From Streptomyces pyxinae (GTDB taxonomy: Bacteria; Actinomycetota; Actinomycetes; Streptomycetales; Streptomycetaceae), in the NCBI RefSeq assembly GCF_024756275.1, contig NZ_JANUGQ010000009.1, forward strand, positions 172,696 to 236,695: 64,000 bases of DNA. Direction: 5' to 3'. The notes under the pieces are model-generated. The model was not told the DNA's origin and did not search any database. It saw only the letters and a list, made by a program, of their open reading frames with translations. Made by a program: the position numbers and the translations under genes. Positions 43,750 to 52,503 of the stretch are shown piece by piece (position 1 is the first letter of the stretch; each line of letters starts with the position of its first letter).

Positions 43750-44231
43750 GAGGCGGTCCGCAGCACGAACGCGGTGGCCGAGTCCACCGCCAGCCAGAAG
43801 ACCACCACCAGGGTCAGCAGCGCCAGCGCCGTACCCCAGCGGTGCGCCCGGTACCAGCCCGCGCGCCGGAACCGGCCGGCCGTCAGCAGGACCGCGCCGG
43901 GCACCAGCACCAGTAGGGTGGCGCCCGAGACCAGGACCCGGAGCACGCTGTCGCCCCGGGCCGGCAGCAGCGCGGCGCCGACCGCCTGCCCGGTGAGCCC
44001 GTCGAAACCGCGCACCGCCGCGTAGGTGACCGCCGCCAGGCCCGCCACCGAGACCGTGACCAGGCCGGCCAGGATCAGGTACTCCCGCGCGCCCGGCGCC
44101 CCGTCGCCCCCGCCGCCGTCCCCCCGGTCGCCGTCGCCCCCGGGCGCACCGGGCGCGTTGCCGTCCGGCGCGTACCCCGGCTCCCCGGGATGTGGCGCCC
44201 CCGCGCCTCCCACCGGATACTCGCCGCTCAT
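43746..44231 (-). CDS. Hypothetical membrane protein, second gene of unknown operon
   Basis: 161 residues. A Gly/Asp/Pro-rich start (residues 1-47) is followed by three membrane segments (YLILAGLVTVSVAGLAAVTYAAV; VLRVLVSGATLLVLVPGAVLLTAG; WGTALALLTLVVVFWLAV). It overlaps its neighbours by 4 nt on each side. No family recognised; likely forms a membrane complex with the products on both sides. Confidence 0.75.
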   Translation of the reverse strand: MSGEYPVGGAGAPHPGEPGYAPDGNAPGAPGGDGDRGDGGGGDGAPGAREYLILAGLVTVSVAGLAAVTYAAVRGFDGLTGQAVGAALLPARGDSVLRVLVSGATLLVLVPGAVLLTAGRFRRAGWYRAHRWGTALALLTLVVVFWLAVDSATAFVLRTAS

Positions 44232-45106
44232 CCCCGTCCTCCCTCCACGCCGTACGGGCCCACGGCCCCGGCGTACGTCCGCCGCCCGGCCCGGGTGCGC
44301 CAGGCCCGGACGCCGGCCACCGCCGCGGCCACCGGGAACAGCGCCAGACCGGACCTGGCCGTCACCCACTCCACGAGCCCGAGCGGTCCCGGCCCGGAGG
44401 CCAGGTCGTCCGTCGCCGGCTGGGCTCCGAAGGCGAGCGTGCCGTGCCGCTCCGGAGCGCCGGCCGCCCCGAGGAGGGTGATCCGGTACCGGCCGGGGCC
44501 GAACGAGCCCAGCGTCAACTGGTGCCCGGTGTACGGCCGCCCGGCCCGGCGGACCGGATACGGCGGGTCCTCCACCGGGGCGCCGAACAGCCCGGCGGCG
44601 CCCGGGGTCACCGGCTCGGTCCTGGCCACCGGACCGGTCCGGGCGGGCGGGGTGTACGGGCGGTCCGCCGGGACCTCCACCCAGAGGCCGTACCAGCCGT
44701 CGCGATCGACCGTCACCTCGAAGGTGGTGACCCCGGCGGCGACCCGCTGGTAACGCTCGGCGGAGTCGTCGTTCACCCGCTGGCCGAGGTGGACGGCGGT
44801 CAGCAGCAACAGCGCGCCGCACCCGGCCAGCAGTTCCGGCAGCGGCCGCCGCCGGGACGGGCCGAGTTTCAGAAAGGCGTGCTCACGGGCCTCGTCCGCG
44901 TACCGCCGGAACGGCTTCGCGACCCGCCGGCGCAGCCACCACTCCGCCGCCCGCTCCCCCGCCCGCCGGGCCCACCCGGCGCGAGGGCCCGAGCCCCTGC
45001 CCGGCCCGGCTCCGTCCGGCCCTGTCCTGCCCGGCCCGGCTCCGTCCGGCCCTGTCCTGCCCGGCCCGGCTCCGTCCGGCCCCGCCGGCTCCCGGCGGCC
45101 GTTCAT
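44228..45106 (-). CDS. Hypothetical membrane-anchored protein, first gene of unknown operon
   Basis: 292 residues. N-terminal decapeptide repeats (GPDGAGPGRT, about 2.7 copies), a basic amphipathic stretch, one membrane segment near 90-110 (LLAGCGALLLLTAVHLG), an extracytoplasmic beta-rich domain ~115-245 (TTFEVTVDRDGWYGLWVEVPADRPY; GRYRITLLGAAG), and a second membrane segment near 255-275. The repeat DNA (30-nt period, 44996-45085) is nearly perfect, implying recent expansion. ATGA overlap with the next gene. Function unknown. Confidence 0.7.
   Translation of the reverse strand: MNGRREPAGPDGAGPGRTGPDGAGPGRTGPDGAGPGRGSGPRAGWARRAGERAAEWWLRRRVAKPFRRYADEAREHAFLKLGPSRRRPLPELLAGCGALLLLTAVHLGQRVNDDSAERYQRVAAGVTTFEVTVDRDGWYGLWVEVPADRPYTPPARTGPVARTEPVTPGAAGLFGAPVEDPPYPVRRAGRPYTGHQLTLGSFGPGRYRITLLGAAGAPERHGTLAFGAQPATDDLASGPGPLGLVEWVTARSGLALFPVAAAVAGVRAWRTRAGRRTYAGAVGPYGVEGGRG
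44996..45085. repeat. 30-nt tandem repeat inside coding sequence
   Basis: The unit CCCGGCCCGGCTCCGTCCGG plus CCCTGTCCTG occurs twice exactly and a third time partially, encoding the GPDGAGPGRT decapeptides of the first gene of the unknown operon. Confidence 0.75.
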
Positions 45107-45283
45107 GGCGTCGTCCCGGTACGCATCCGTCGCCTCCCCCGGTGCGGGAGCGCGCCGCGGCGCCGACGCCCGCCGGTCGCGCCCCCGTGTCCGCCGTCAC
45201 GGTAGGACCGGCGCCCCGCCACCGGCCCGGGCTTCGCGCGTTCCGTTACCTTCTTGTCACCCTCCGTCGGAGGCGGGGCGGGG

Positions 45284-46042
45284 TCAGCGCACCGTGTAGC
45301 CGCCGTTGGCGAAGATCGTCTGACCGGTGATCCACCAGCCGTCGGTGGCCAGGAACCGCACCAGCGGTGCGATGTCCTCGATCCTGGTGAGCTGATCGCC
45401 CAGCGCCTGCGACTTGTGGAACTCCACTCGTTCGGGTGTCTCCTGGCCGTAGAAGAACGGGGTGTCCATCGGCCCCGGCGCCACGCAGTTGACGGAGATC
45501 CCGCGCCCGGCGAACTCCTTGGCGGCCGCCCGGGTGAAGTGCTCCACCGGCGCCTTGAGCCCGGCATAGGTGGAGTAGCCGTCGGTGAAGGCGGCGAGCA
45601 GCGAGGTGACGACGCTGATCACCTTGCCGTGGTCGTCGACGTGCTTGCCGGCCTCCCGGATGAAGAAGTACGCCGCCTTGGCGTTGACGGCCGCCATCCG
45701 GTCGTACTCCTCCTCGGTCGTCTCCACGATGGGCTTGCGGAGGACCATCCCGGCCGTGTTCACCGCCACGTCGATGCCGCCGAACTCCTCCCGGGCGGTC
45801 GTGAAGAGCCGCTCGACCTCCGCCACCCGGGTGAGGTCGCCCTGGACGGTCAGCGCCTGCCCGCCGGCCACCCGGACCGCGTCGGCGGTCTTCTCGGCGT
45901 CGGCGGCGGTGGCGTCGGAGTGGTAGTGGATGACGACCCGGGCCCCGTCGGCGGCGACGGTGGTGCTGATGAGGCCGCCGAGGTTCTTGGCGCCCGCGCC
46001 GACGAGGACGGTCTTGCCGGAGAGCGAGTGCTGCGCGGTCAT
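45284..46042 (-). CDS. SDR family oxidoreductase
   Basis: 252 residues. Short-chain dehydrogenase: nucleotide loop VLVGAGAKNLGGLIS (an atypical GAGAKNLGG form), DLTRVAEVERL, VNTAGMVLRKP, and catalytic YAGLK followed by ISVNCVAPGPMDTPFFYG. ATG 46042 has GAAGGGAA about 7 nt upstream. Substrate unknown. Confidence 0.9.
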   Translation of the reverse strand: MTAQHSLSGKTVLVGAGAKNLGGLISTTVAADGARVVIHYHSDATAADAEKTADAVRVAGGQALTVQGDLTRVAEVERLFTTAREEFGGIDVAVNTAGMVLRKPIVETTEEEYDRMAAVNAKAAYFFIREAGKHVDDHGKVISVVTSLLAAFTDGYSTYAGLKAPVEHFTRAAAKEFAGRGISVNCVAPGPMDTPFFYGQETPERVEFHKSQALGDQLTRIEDIAPLVRFLATDGWWITGQTIFANGGYTVR

Positions 46043-46359
46043 GGTGCTGTTCCCTTCGAGCCGGGGATCTCTGAGGCGCGCCCCGCCCGGCCCGCGCCCG
46101 GACCCGCGCTCCTTGCACCTTCCGGCGATTCCGGCGCCTTCGCATCACGAACCCGGGCGTCTTCGCGTCACGGACTCCGGGCTCCCTGGCATCGCGAACC
46201 CGGGCCCGGGCGCCTTCGCCTCACCGGCCCGGGGGCTGCCGCCCCGTCCGCCGGGGGCCGTCACCCCGCAGGGGCGGGCACGGCCCCGGGCACGCCCCGG
46301 GCACGGCAGAGGCCGGGTGCGGAAGTCCGCACCCGGCCTCTGCCGACAGCCGCCCCGGG
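46043..46359. other. Intergenic region with terminator
   Basis: 46100-46260 contains imperfect repeats of CACGAACCCGGG(C/A)GTCTTCG / GCATCGCGAACCCGGG type, non-coding. The strong serA terminator at 46304-46345 is listed separately. Confidence 0.4.
46304..46345 (-). terminator. Terminator after serA
   Basis: Perfect 20-bp inverted repeat: CGGCAGAGGCCGGGTGCGGA (46304-46323) and TCCGCACCCGGCCTCTGCCG (46326-46345), loop AG. It lies 14 nt past the serA stop and is likely bidirectional. Confidence 0.85.
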
Positions 46360-47964
46360 TCAGTCGGCCAGGTTCACCGAGCGGGCGGAGGTGGCGCCGA
46401 CCTCGGCGGTCAGCTCGGCCAGGACCGGCGGCGGGACGGTGTCGTCCACGGTGAGGACCGCGAGCGCCTCGCCACCCTCCTCCAGCCGGGAGACCTGCAT
46501 GCCCGCGATGTTGAGGCCCGCCTCACCCAGGATGCGGCCGACGGTGCCGACGACGCCCGGGCGGTCCTCGTAGCGCAGCACCACCATGTGGTCGGCGAGC
46601 GCCAGGTCCACGTCGTAGTCACCGACGGCGACGATCTTCTGGAGGTTCTTGGGGCCGGCCAGGGTGCCGGAGACCGCGACCTCCTCGCCGCCGGCCAGGG
46701 TGCCGCGCACGGTGACGACGTTCCGGTGGTCGGGCGACTCGCTGGAGGTGGTGAGCCGCACCTCGACACCGCGCTCCTGGGCGAACAACGGGGCGTTCAC
46801 ATAGGACACGGTCTCGTCCACCACGTCCTCGAACACGCCCTTGAGCGCGGAGAGTTCGAGCACCTTCACATCGTGCTGGGTGATCTCGCCGTACACCTCG
46901 ACGTCCAGCCGGACCGCGACCTCGCCCGCCAGCGCGGTGAAGATCCGGCCCAGCCGCTCGGCCAGCGGCAGCCCCGGCTTGACGTCCTCCGCGATGACTC
47001 CGCCCTGGACGTTCACCGCGTCCGGGACCAGCTCGCCGGCGAGGGCCAGCCGCACCGAGCGGGCCACCGCGACGCCCGCCTTCTCCTGGGCCTCGTCGGT
47101 GGAGGCGCCCAGGTGCGGGGTGCAGACGACCTGGTCCAGCTCGAAGAGCGGGGAGTCGACGCAGGGCTCCTTGGCGTAGACGTCGAGGCCGGCGCCGGCG
47201 ACCCGGCCCTCCTTGAGCGCCGCGTACAGCGCCTCCTCGTCGACGATGCCGCCGCGCGCCGCGTTGACGATCCGCACCGTGGGCTTGACCTTGTGCAGCG
47301 CCTCGTCCCCGATCAGGCCCAGGGTCTCCGGGGTCTTCGGCAGGTGGACGGTGATGAAGTCGGCGGTCTCCAGCAGCTCGTCCAGCGAGAGCAGCTTGAC
47401 GCCCATCTGCGCGGCGCGGGCCGGCTGGACGTACGGGTCGTAGGCGACGACCTTCATGCCGAAGGCCGACATCCGCTGGGCGACCAGGATGCCGATGCGG
47501 CCGAGCCCGACCACGCCGAGGGTCTTCTCGCTCAGCTCGACGCCGGTGTACTTGCTCCGCTTCCACTCGGCGTTCTTGAGGGCGGTGTTGGCCTGCGGGA
47601 TGTTCCGCGCGGTGGCGATCAGCAGGCCGCAGGCCAGCTCGGCGGCGGTGACGATGTTGGAGGTCGGGGCGTTAACCACCATCACACCGGCCTTGGTGGC
47701 GGCGGAGACGTCCACATTGTCCAGGCCCACCCCGGCCCGGGCGATGACCTTCAGCTTCCGGGCGGCGGTGATGGCCTCGGCGTCGACCTTGGTGGCGGAG
47801 CGCACCAGGATCGCGTCCACGTCGGCGATGGCGGGGAGCAGCGCGCCCCGGTCCGCGCCGTCGCAGTGCCGGATCTCGAAGTCCGGGCCCAGGGCGTCCA
47901 CGGTGGCGGGCGACAGCTCTTCGGCGATGAGTACCGTGGCTTTTCGACTGGGGTACGAGCTCAC
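46360..47964 (-). CDS. serA: D-3-phosphoglycerate dehydrogenase
   Basis: 534 residues, the long actinobacterial form. Rossmann GVVGLGRIGILVAQRM, Arg in NAARGGIVDEEAL, Glu in DVYAKEP and His in TPHLGASTDEAQ. An intervening domain and a C-terminal ACT domain (RPGVVGTVGRILGEAGLNIAGMQVSR) allow serine feedback. It makes 3-phosphohydroxypyruvate, the first step of serine synthesis. GTG 47964 with GAGGA 6-7 nt upstream gives VSSYPSRKATVLIAEEL; upstream in-frame sequence looks non-coding. A CGGCCGTC-CC-GACGGCCG hairpin lies in the leader at 47991-48008. Confidence 0.95.
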   Translation of the reverse strand: MSSYPSRKATVLIAEELSPATVDALGPDFEIRHCDGADRGALLPAIADVDAILVRSATKVDAEAITAARKLKVIARAGVGLDNVDVSAATKAGVMVVNAPTSNIVTAAELACGLLIATARNIPQANTALKNAEWKRSKYTGVELSEKTLGVVGLGRIGILVAQRMSAFGMKVVAYDPYVQPARAAQMGVKLLSLDELLETADFITVHLPKTPETLGLIGDEALHKVKPTVRIVNAARGGIVDEEALYAALKEGRVAGAGLDVYAKEPCVDSPLFELDQVVCTPHLGASTDEAQEKAGVAVARSVRLALAGELVPDAVNVQGGVIAEDVKPGLPLAERLGRIFTALAGEVAVRLDVEVYGEITQHDVKVLELSALKGVFEDVVDETVSYVNAPLFAQERGVEVRLTTSSESPDHRNVVTVRGTLAGGEEVAVSGTLAGPKNLQKIVAVGDYDVDLALADHMVVLRYEDRPGVVGTVGRILGEAGLNIAGMQVSRLEEGGEALAVLTVDDTVPPPVLAELTAEVGATSARSVNLAD

Positions 47965-48582
47965 GTGGGTCCTCACAAGTCCTGTGCGGACGGCCGTCCC
48001 GACGGCCGCAGGCGGTGGAGGGGCTAGCCGCGTGGAAGACGCACGACGCTGTGGGCCTGACGCGTATGTGTTCAGCAGTGTAGTGCGGCCACCGGTCATC
48101 TTTTCCGCCCTCGCGGAAGGATCACCCGTCCGGGTTGGCCGACCCGGCCAACCCACCGACCCCACCGGCCCCGGACCGGGTCCCTCCGGTCAGGACGGCG
48201 CGGGGCAGGGCCGGGTGGCGGGCAGGAGCCGGGCGTGCCGGCCCCGGGTCGTACGGGCCCCGGGCCCCGGCCCACGGCGGGCCCGCGACGGGCGGCCGGC
48301 GGCACGCACGGCGCGGCCCCGGGCAGGGCGGCAGCCTCAGGCACCCGGCGGGCCCGAGGCGGGCGGTCAAGGGCGGGCACGGAGCGGCCGGGGCCGGGCG
48401 CGCCCCCGGCCCGGATCGTACGGCTCCCGGGCCACGGCGCGCGCCGGACCCGTGACGGTCGGCCGGCGCCGGGCACGGGGCGGCGATGGGCAGAGGCCGC
48501 CCCGTGGGCCGGGCGCGGGGGCCGGGCACGGGGCGGCGGCCCGGGAGGAGGTCCCGGGCCGCCGCCCGCCGAGCCGGACGGC
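47965..48582. other. Intergenic region between serA and ilvC
   Basis: No gene recognised. Positions 47965-48110 form the serA leader/promoter area, including an AT-richer patch at 48060-48110. 48120-48530 is highly GC-rich with shuffled GGGC/CCGG repeats and no coding sense. The ilvC terminator is at 48531-48567. Confidence 0.45.
48531..48567 (-). terminator. Terminator after ilvC
   Basis: Perfect 16-bp inverted repeat GGGCGGCGGCCCGGGA (48531-48546) / TCCCGGGCCGCCGCCC (48552-48567), loop GGAGG, 15 nt past the ilvC stop. Confidence 0.8.
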
Positions 48583-49599
<1,017 letters not shown>

Positions 49600-49689
49600 T
49601 TACGGGTCTCACCGGGTTGTGCCGGTGTGCCTCCCACCGTACGGCGGAGGCGGAGGTGGTTCGGGAGGGACGGGGAGTCACGGAGGTGA

Positions 49690-49812
49690 CGGGGGCGGGT
49701 GGTTCGGACCGTGCGGGCTGTTCGGACCGTTCGGACCAAGCGGCCGTTCGGACCGTTCAGGCCGTTCGGACCAAGTGGCCGTTCGGACCGTCCGGGCCGG
49801 GGGCCGTTCAGG
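49690..49812. repeat. Imperfect tandem repeat between ilvN and ilvC
   Basis: Units built on GTTCGGACCGTTCGGACCAAGCGGCC recur about three times with small changes (GTTCAGGCC, AAGTGGCC). It covers most of the ilvN-ilvC gap and touches the ilvN stop. Intergenic; may alter mRNA stability between ilvN and ilvC. Confidence 0.6.
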
Positions 49813-50332
49813 CCGAGCGGTCGAGCGCCCGCAGCGAGCGGTCCGTGATGGACCGGGCGCCGCGCCCTATGGCGATCGTGCCGGACTGGACGAGCTCCTT
49901 GATGCCGAACTGCTCCAGCATCTTGAGCATCGCCTCCAGCTTGTCGGTCGAACCGGTGGCCTCGATGGTGACCGCCTCGGGCGAGACGTCCACGGTCTTG
50001 GCGCGGAACAGCTGGACGATCTCGACGATCTGGGAGCGGGTCTCGTTGTCGGCGCGGACCTTCACCAGGACGAGCTCGCGCTGGATCGCGGCGCCGGGCT
50101 CGAGTTCGACGATCTTCAGGACGTTCACCAGCTTGTTGAGCTGCTTGGTCACCTGCTCCAGCGGCAGGTCCTCGACATTGACCACAATGGTGATGCGGGA
50201 GATGTCGGGGTGCTCGGTGACACCGACGGCGAGCGAGTCGATGTTGAAGCCGCGGCGGGAGAAGAGCGCGGCGATCCGGGCGAGGATGCCGGGCGTGTTC
50301 TCGACCAGGACGGAGAGCGTGTGCTTGGACAT
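49808..50332 (-). CDS. ilvN: Acetolactate synthase small (regulatory) subunit
   Basis: 174 residues. N-terminal ACT domain (TLSVLVENTPGILARIAALFSRRGFNIDSLAVG) and C-terminal ALS_ss_C domain (ELVLVKVRADNETRSQIVEIVQLFRAKTVDVS). It binds the large subunit and confers valine feedback. ATG 50332 (MSKHTLSV) is the usual start, with GAGAGAG upstream. It begins 29 nt after ilvB, so is clearly co-transcribed. Confidence 0.96.
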   Translation of the reverse strand: MSKHTLSVLVENTPGILARIAALFSRRGFNIDSLAVGVTEHPDISRITIVVNVEDLPLEQVTKQLNKLVNVLKIVELEPGAAIQRELVLVKVRADNETRSQIVEIVQLFRAKTVDVSPEAVTIEATGSTDKLEAMLKMLEQFGIKELVQSGTIAIGRGARSITDRSLRALDRSA

Positions 50333-50361
50333 GGGCTCGTTCTCTCTCACTCTCGCTGTCT

Positions 50362-52215
50362 TCAGTCGTCCGCGTTGTCACCGAAGTCGGGGCGGACGCC
50401 GCGCGCGGCCATCACCTCGTCGTTGGAGGTGCCGGCGGCGACCATCGGCCAGACCATGGCGTCCTCGTGGACGATGAAGTCGACCACGACCGGGCGGTCG
50501 TCGATCGCGTTCGCCTCGGCGATGACCTTGTCCAGGTCCTCCGGGCGCTCGCAGCGCATCGCCACGCACCCCATCGCCTCGGCCAGCTTCACGAAGTCCG
50601 GGACCCGGGTGCCGGCGCTCGGCTCCCGGCCGGTGGCGCCGGGGCCGGAGTGGAGCACGGTGTTGGAGTAGCGCTGGTTGTAGAAGAGGGTCTGCCACTG
50701 GCGGACCATCCCGAGGGCGCCGTTGTTGATGATCGCGACCTTGATCGGGATGTTGTTCAGGGCGCAGGTGACCAGTTCCTGGTTGGTCATCTGGAAACAG
50801 CCGTCGCCGTCGATGGCCCAGACGGTCCGGTCCGGGCGGCCCGCCTTGGCGCCCATGGCGGCCGGGACGGCGTACCCCATGGTCCCGGCGCCGCCGGAGT
50901 TGAGCCAGGTGGCGGGGTGCTCGTAGTCGATGAAGTGGGCGGCCCACATCTGGTGCTGGCCGACGCCGGCGGCGAAGACGGTGCCCTCGGGGGCGAGCTG
51001 TCCGATGCGCTGGATGACCTGCTGGGGGGAGAGCGAGCCGTCGCCGGGCTGGTCGTAGCCGAGCGGATAGGTCTCGCGCCAGCGGGAGAGGTCCTTCCAC
51101 CAGGCGCTGTAGTCGCCGCGGTGGCCCTCGCTGTACTCCAGCTGGACGGCCTGGACCAGGTCCGCGACGACCTCCCGGGCATCCCCGACGATCGGCACGT
51201 CGGCGGTGCGGTTCTTGCCGATCTCGGCCGGGTCGATGTCGGCGTGGACGACCTTGGCGAACGGCGCGAAGCTGTCCAGCTTGCCGGTGACCCGGTCGTC
51301 GAAGCGGGCGCCGAGGGCGACGATCAGGTCCGACTTCTGGAGCGCGGTGACGGCGGTGACCGAGCCGTGCATCCCGGGCATGCCGACGTGCAGCGGGTGG
51401 CTGTCGGGGAAGGCGCCGAGCGCCATCAGGGTGGTGGTGACCGGGGCACCGGTCAGCTCGGCCAGCACCTTCAGCTCGGCGGTGGCGCCGGCCTTGAGGA
51501 CGCCGCCGCCGACGTACAGCACCGGCCGCTTCGACCGGACGATCAGCTTGGCCGCCTCGCGGATCTGCTTGGCGTGCGGCTTGGTGACCGGGCGGTAGCC
51601 GGGCAGGTCGGTGACCGGCGGCCAGCTGAAGGTGGTCCGCGCCTGGAGGGCGTCCTTGGCGATGTCGACCAGGACCGGTCCGGGGCGGCCTGTGGAGGCG
51701 ATGTGGAACGCCTCCGCGATGGTCCTCGGGATGTCCTCGGCCCTGGTGACGAGGAAGTTGTGCTTGGTGATCGGCATGGTGATGCCGCAGATGTCCGCCT
51801 CCTGGAAGGCGTCCGTGCCGATGGCCTTGGAGGCGACCTGACCGGTGATCGCGACCAGCGGGACCGAGTCCATGTGGGCGTCCGCGATCGGGGTGACCAG
51901 GTTGGTGGCGCCGGGGCCCGAGGTGGCCATGCAGACGCCGACCCGGCCGGTGGCCTGCGCGTACCCGGTGGCGGCGTGGCCCGCGCCCTGCTCGTGCCGG
52001 ACCAGGACGTGGCGCACCCGGGTGGAGTCCATCATCGGGTCGTACGCGGGGAGGATGGCGCCGCCGGGAATGCCGAACACCGTGTCGGCGCGGACCTCTT
52101 CGAGAGAGCGGATGAGGGACTGCGCACCCGTGACGTGTTCGACGACGGTGGGGGGCGTGCCGCCGGTACGGGCCCGCGGCTGCGGATGGTGGGCCCCGGG
52201 GGCCTGCTCGGTCAT
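50362..52215 (-). CDS. ilvB: Acetolactate synthase large (catalytic) subunit
   Basis: 617 residues. ThDP enzyme: catalytic Glu in [18 protein letters not shown]/ThDP motif [29 protein letters not shown]; dimer motifs [13 protein letters not shown] and HVGMPGMHG. It condenses two pyruvates, or pyruvate and 2-oxobutyrate. ATG 52215 is chosen over 52221 because GAAGAG lies ~7 nt upstream of the former. It is first of ilvB-ilvN-ilvC and preceded by an attenuator. Confidence 0.95.
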   Translation of the reverse strand: MTEQAPGAHHPQPRARTGGTPPTVVEHVTGAQSLIRSLEEVRADTVFGIPGGAILPAYDPMMDSTRVRHVLVRHEQGAGHAATGYAQATGRVGVCMATSGPGATNLVTPIADAHMDSVPLVAITGQVASKAIGTDAFQEADICGITMPITKHNFLVTRAEDIPRTIAEAFHIASTGRPGPVLVDIAKDALQARTTFSWPPVTDLPGYRPVTKPHAKQIREAAKLIVRSKRPVLYVGGGVLKAGATAELKVLAELTGAPVTTTLMALGAFPDSHPLHVGMPGMHGSVTAVTALQKSDLIVALGARFDDRVTGKLDSFAPFAKVVHADIDPAEIGKNRTADVPIVGDAREVVADLVQAVQLEYSEGHRGDYSAWWKDLSRWRETYPLGYDQPGDGSLSPQQVIQRIGQLAPEGTVFAAGVGQHQMWAAHFIDYEHPATWLNSGGAGTMGYAVPAAMGAKAGRPDRTVWAIDGDGCFQMTNQELVTCALNNIPIKVAIINNGALGMVRQWQTLFYNQRYSNTVLHSGPGATGREPSAGTRVPDFVKLAEAMGCVAMRCERPEDLDKVIAEANAIDDRPVVVDFIVHEDAMVWPMVAAGTSNDEVMAARGVRPDFGDNADD

Positions 52216-52355
52216 CGGCATTCTCTTCTCGAAGCTGAGGGTTGCGCGGGGTCCCGCGCGGTGGTGCGGGGCCCTCGCGTTCTCGCGAGGCTTTCGCGAG
52301 GGGTCTCACGAGGTCGGTCGGTCCGGCACCCCGGGGGTGCCGGTGCAACAAAAAA

Positions 52356-52383
52356 CCCCTCGTGCCGTGAGGCAAGCGAGGGG
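52356..52383 (-). terminator. ilvB attenuator terminator
   Basis: On the minus strand CCCCTCG (from 52383) pairs with CGAGGGG (ending 52356), with an inner TGCC/GGCA stem (52363-52366 with 52371-52374) and loop TCAC, followed by TTTTTTGTTG. It lies ~140 nt before ilvB and ~40 nt after the leader peptide. Upstream, GCGCGTCGG inside the last leader-peptide codons can pair with CCGACGCGC next to the terminator's 5' arm, a plausible antiterminator. Confidence 0.85.
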
Positions 52384-52424
52384 AGCGCGTCGGGGGAGGT
52401 CAGCGGGGCCGTGACGGGCCCGCT

Positions 52425-52466
52425 TCAGCCGACGCGCTTTCCAAGTACGAGAATTCGGGTGCGCAT
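52425..52466 (-). CDS. ilvB leader peptide
   Basis: 13-residue peptide MRTRILVLGKRVG with consecutive Ile-Leu-Val-Leu codons, preceded by GGGAGG and followed by an antiterminator/terminator pair. It is the classic layout of ribosome-mediated attenuation responding to branched-chain aminoacyl-tRNAs: stalling at the Ile-Val codons would leave GCGCGTCGG free to form the antiterminator. Confidence 0.85.
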   Translation of the reverse strand: MRTRILVLGKRVG

Positions 52467-52473
52467 GGCAATG

Positions 52474-52503
52474 ACCCTCCCCCCGGCGCGCCCTCAGTGT
52501 CAA
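52474..52503 (-). promoter_or_regulatory. Possible ilvB promoter
   Basis: On the minus strand TTGACA (52503-52498), 18 nt, GAGGGT (52479-52474; consensus TAGGGT with one mismatch). The -35 box overlaps the TGA stop of the upstream GGDEF-EAL gene. The transcript would begin at or next to the leader-peptide ATG, so the peptide may be leaderless; the same purine-rich run could instead act as its ribosome site. Confidence 0.4.
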
